64,000 nt of DNA from Blautia sp. GTDB taxonomy: Bacteria > Bacillota > Clostridia > Lachnospirales > Lachnospiraceae. Positions within the stretch are counted from its first letter, which is position 1; each line of letters begins with the position of its first letter. Positions 62,517 to 64,000 of this stretch are shown here, piece after piece. The translations under genes were made by a program, and so were the position numbers. The notes beneath the pieces were generated by a model. That model did not search any database. It saw only the letters and a list, made by a program, of their open reading frames with translations, and was not told the origin of the DNA. The stretch spans positions 1 to 64,000 of the forward strand of contig JAMPFM010000004.1 in assembly GCA_023664455.1 (NCBI GenBank), in the 5' to 3' direction.

Positions 62517-63368
62517 TCATTCCAAAAGCCCTAAAAATGCACCCAGATTTCCGCGCTTCCCGTGGCTTGCCCTATGGGAAAACAGATAATCCGGATTACA
62601 ACAGGTACAAATGTCCGTTACCTGTATCCTATCCGTATGCACGCCCGCTTCTTCCAATACAATCTGATTGGCTTTCCATAAATCCAGCCAATATTTGTCG
62701 TTTCCTTTCTCGTATAAAATAACTTCCGCCTGTCCGGGCTTAGAAAATTCCTGTACAAAAGCCGCCTCCACTTCCCCGCCGACCTCATAACAGCCGCGGC
62801 AAATGGAAGGCCCGATAGCTGCAACAATATCTTCCGGTTTTGTCCCATATTCCCTGCCCATGACCTCTATTGTGCGCGCGCCTATCCGTCCTACCGTGCC
62901 CCGCCAGCCGGAATGGGACAAGCCTATCGCTTTTTGCTTCGTATCAATAAAAAAAAGCGGCACGCAATCCGCATAAAAAGTTGCAAGTACGATACCGGGC
63001 GTCTTCGTAATCATCCCGTCCACATCTCTATAATCTTTCGGATAGAAAATGCCTTTTCCCCTGTCCCTCTCATCCACCACACGAATATTCGTCGTATGGG
63101 TCTGGTCAGAGCAGACGATATCTTCCAGGCTGCACCCAAGCGTATCCGCTATCCTGCGGTAGTTCTCATCGACCGCTTCTTTTTTATCCCCTCGCGTATA
63201 GCTGAGATTCATGGAAGAAAAAATGCCCTCGCTGACGCCTCCCAACCTGGTTGAAAAAAGATGCCTGACGAGTCCTGTTTCATCTAAAAGCGGAAAGGTT
63301 AAATACTCCACCTTTCCGTTTTTCCTTCTTTCCATCTGCAATTTGCTCTGTTTTCTATTGATATTCAT
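62517..63368 (-). CDS. pgeF: peptidoglycan editing factor PgeF / YfiH-type laccase-domain protein, 283 aa
   Basis: LACC1/YfiH family: metal-site residues in SDQTHTTNIRVV, ATFYADCVPLFFID and GLSHSGWRGTVGRI with CTCC near the C-terminus. Relatives are annotated polyphenol oxidase, purine nucleoside phosphorylase-like, or PgeF, which clears L-Ser misincorporation from peptidoglycan precursors; which role applies here is not visible. The ATG follows AAGGAGACGTTAAAC. Upstream of the two-component genes, same strand. Confidence 0.88.
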   Translation of the reverse strand: MNINRKQSKLQMERRKNGKVEYLTFPLLDETGLVRHLFSTRLGGVSEGIFSSMNLSYTRGDKKEAVDENYRRIADTLGCSLEDIVCSDQTHTTNIRVVDERDRGKGIFYPKDYRDVDGMITKTPGIVLATFYADCVPLFFIDTKQKAIGLSHSGWRGTVGRIGARTIEVMGREYGTKPEDIVAAIGPSICRGCYEVGGEVEAAFVQEFSKPGQAEVILYEKGNDKYWLDLWKANQIVLEEAGVHTDRIQVTDICTCCNPDYLFSHRASHGKRGNLGAFLGLLE

Positions 63369-63422
63369 ACGGTTTAACGTCTCCTTATGTTATGAATAGA
63401 TGATAGTTTTCTTGTGATTGGA

Positions 63423-63782
63423 TTAACGGTAACAATAATCAAAAGCATTCTGAATCCATTGTATGTCGTCGCCCTCAAACGCTATCACATCATAGCGCAC
63501 CGGCGTATCTGAGGGAATATTGTGTATCATCCGGTAATAATCGGATACCCTGCATATTTTCTGCTGTTTGGTAGTTCCTACCGCTTCCACGGCTTTGCCC
63601 TTAGAGGAAGCAGCGCTTCTATATTTTACTTCAAAAAAGACCAGATATCCCCTATCATACCCGATGATATCGATTTCCCCCTGTCTGCACCGGAAATTTC
63701 TTTCCTTGATGCGGACTTTTCTTTCTGCCAGATACTGACACGCGGCCGCTTCCTTTTCGGCGCCGGTTTTCCGTGTATTCAT
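63423..63782 (-). CDS. YraN/UPF0102 family endonuclease-like protein, 119 aa
   Basis: Short protein with the restriction-endonuclease-fold motif pattern: AACQYLAERKVRIKERNFRCRQGEIDIIGYDRGYLVFFEVKYRS, in part, where E, D and EVKxR form the PD-(D/E)XK core. The family is conserved in most bacteria; biochemical function is not established. The ATG follows GAAGAGGATAAGA. It lies next to the FlhB-like gene, as commonly seen in Clostridia. Confidence 0.9.
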   Translation of the reverse strand: MNTRKTGAEKEAAACQYLAERKVRIKERNFRCRQGEIDIIGYDRGYLVFFEVKYRSAASSKGKAVEAVGTTKQQKICRVSDYYRMIHNIPSDTPVRYDVIAFEGDDIQWIQNAFDYCYR

Positions 63783-63866
63783 TCTTATCCTCTTCTATTC
63801 TGCTGTTTTCAGGCATATCCTTTTTTATCCGACGTAATCCTAATCTTGCAACGTTTACTTTTTCTG

Positions 63867-64000
63867 CTATTTTCCAAGCTTCGCCTTGATTTTGTCCATC
63901 GCATCTACAAAGACGAGAATTTCCGCCACTACTTCATATAATTCCGGCGGAATCATTTCCCCGATATCCAGTCTGGACAAGGTTTCCGCAAGTTTATCGT
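63867..64000 (-). CDS. FlhB/EscU-like export apparatus switch protein homologue, C-terminal 43 residues (cut by window edge)
   Basis: The reading frame enters from the right edge and ends at TAG 63867-63869. It shows DKLAETLSRLDIGEMIPPEL, then YEVVAEILVFVDAMDKIKAK, matching the C-terminal FlhB/YscU-type domain of short free-standing FlhB-like proteins (YlqH type) rather than full-length FlhB. Only 43 residues are available. Placed directly upstream of the yraN-family gene, a frequent arrangement. Confidence 0.75.
   Translation of the reverse strand, partial: DKLAETLSRLDIGEMIPPELYEVVAEILVFVDAMDKIKAKLGK

Overview
The window looks like a chromosomal segment of a Gram-positive anaerobe of the class Clostridia, most likely family Lachnospiraceae. 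The evidence is AGGAGG-type ribosome binding sites, TTGACA/TATAAT promoters, oxygen-independent ribonucleotide reductase (nrdD-nrdG), a Tyr T-box leader, a DUF512 radical-SAM gene beside der-plsY-gpsA, a serC-serA-DUF1015 cluster, a GGGtGRT/Fe-S scaffold pair and a BspA-like leucine-rich surface protein. The genus cannot be fixed from sequence reading alone. Most genes lie on the minus strand.

Layout. 0-0.8 kb: an edge-truncated nitroreductase-like gene and a decayed PIN toxin-antitoxin locus. 0.9-1.7 kb: a methyltransferase whose start is preceded by a G-quadruplex-type tract. 2-3.9 kb: the GGGtGRT protein and an Fe-S scaffold-like protein. 4-7 kb: an ABC importer of the TrpXYZ type. 7-15 kb: two c-di-GMP-type signalling proteins with degenerate GGDEF sites around topB, a beta-helix protein and an ATPase. 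15.2-17.8 kb: asd and argH. 17.9-19.5 kb: an ABC importer without a binding protein. 19.6-22.3 kb: nrdG and nrdD behind twin NrdR boxes. 22.4 kb: tRNA-Thr(CGT). 22.6-26.3 kb: glgB with a coiled-coil tail, then a DUF1015 gene. 26.4-29.2 kb: a small orphan gene, serA and serC. 29.2-36.8 kb: leuB, a membrane glycosyltransferase, ilvD, ilvB and an L,D-transpeptidase as one apparent operon. 36.9-39.5 kb: yajC, tgt and a VanY-type peptidase. 39.9-43.6 kb: aroC, an aldolase-domain protein, and tyrS with its T-box. 43.6-51.8 kb: a giant surface protein split by an in-frame TAG, plus a MoxR/CoxE pair. 51.9-57.3 kb: metF, gpsA, plsY, der and the DUF512 gene. 57.3-57.8 kb: a 220-bp palindromic element with flanking direct repeats. 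57.8-64 kb: prs, a two-component system, pgeF, a YraN-family gene and an FlhB-like C-terminus.

Together the segment supplies amino-acid biosynthesis (Arg, aspartate family, Ser, branched-chain, aromatic), deoxyribonucleotides, PRPP, phospholipid precursors, ribosome assembly and envelope functions. The least ordinary parts are the palindromic MITE-like element, the amber-split surface protein next to MoxR/CoxE, the toxin-locus decay, the G-tract at a ribosome-binding position and the GGGtGRT pair. No complete new defence or mobile system is visible.
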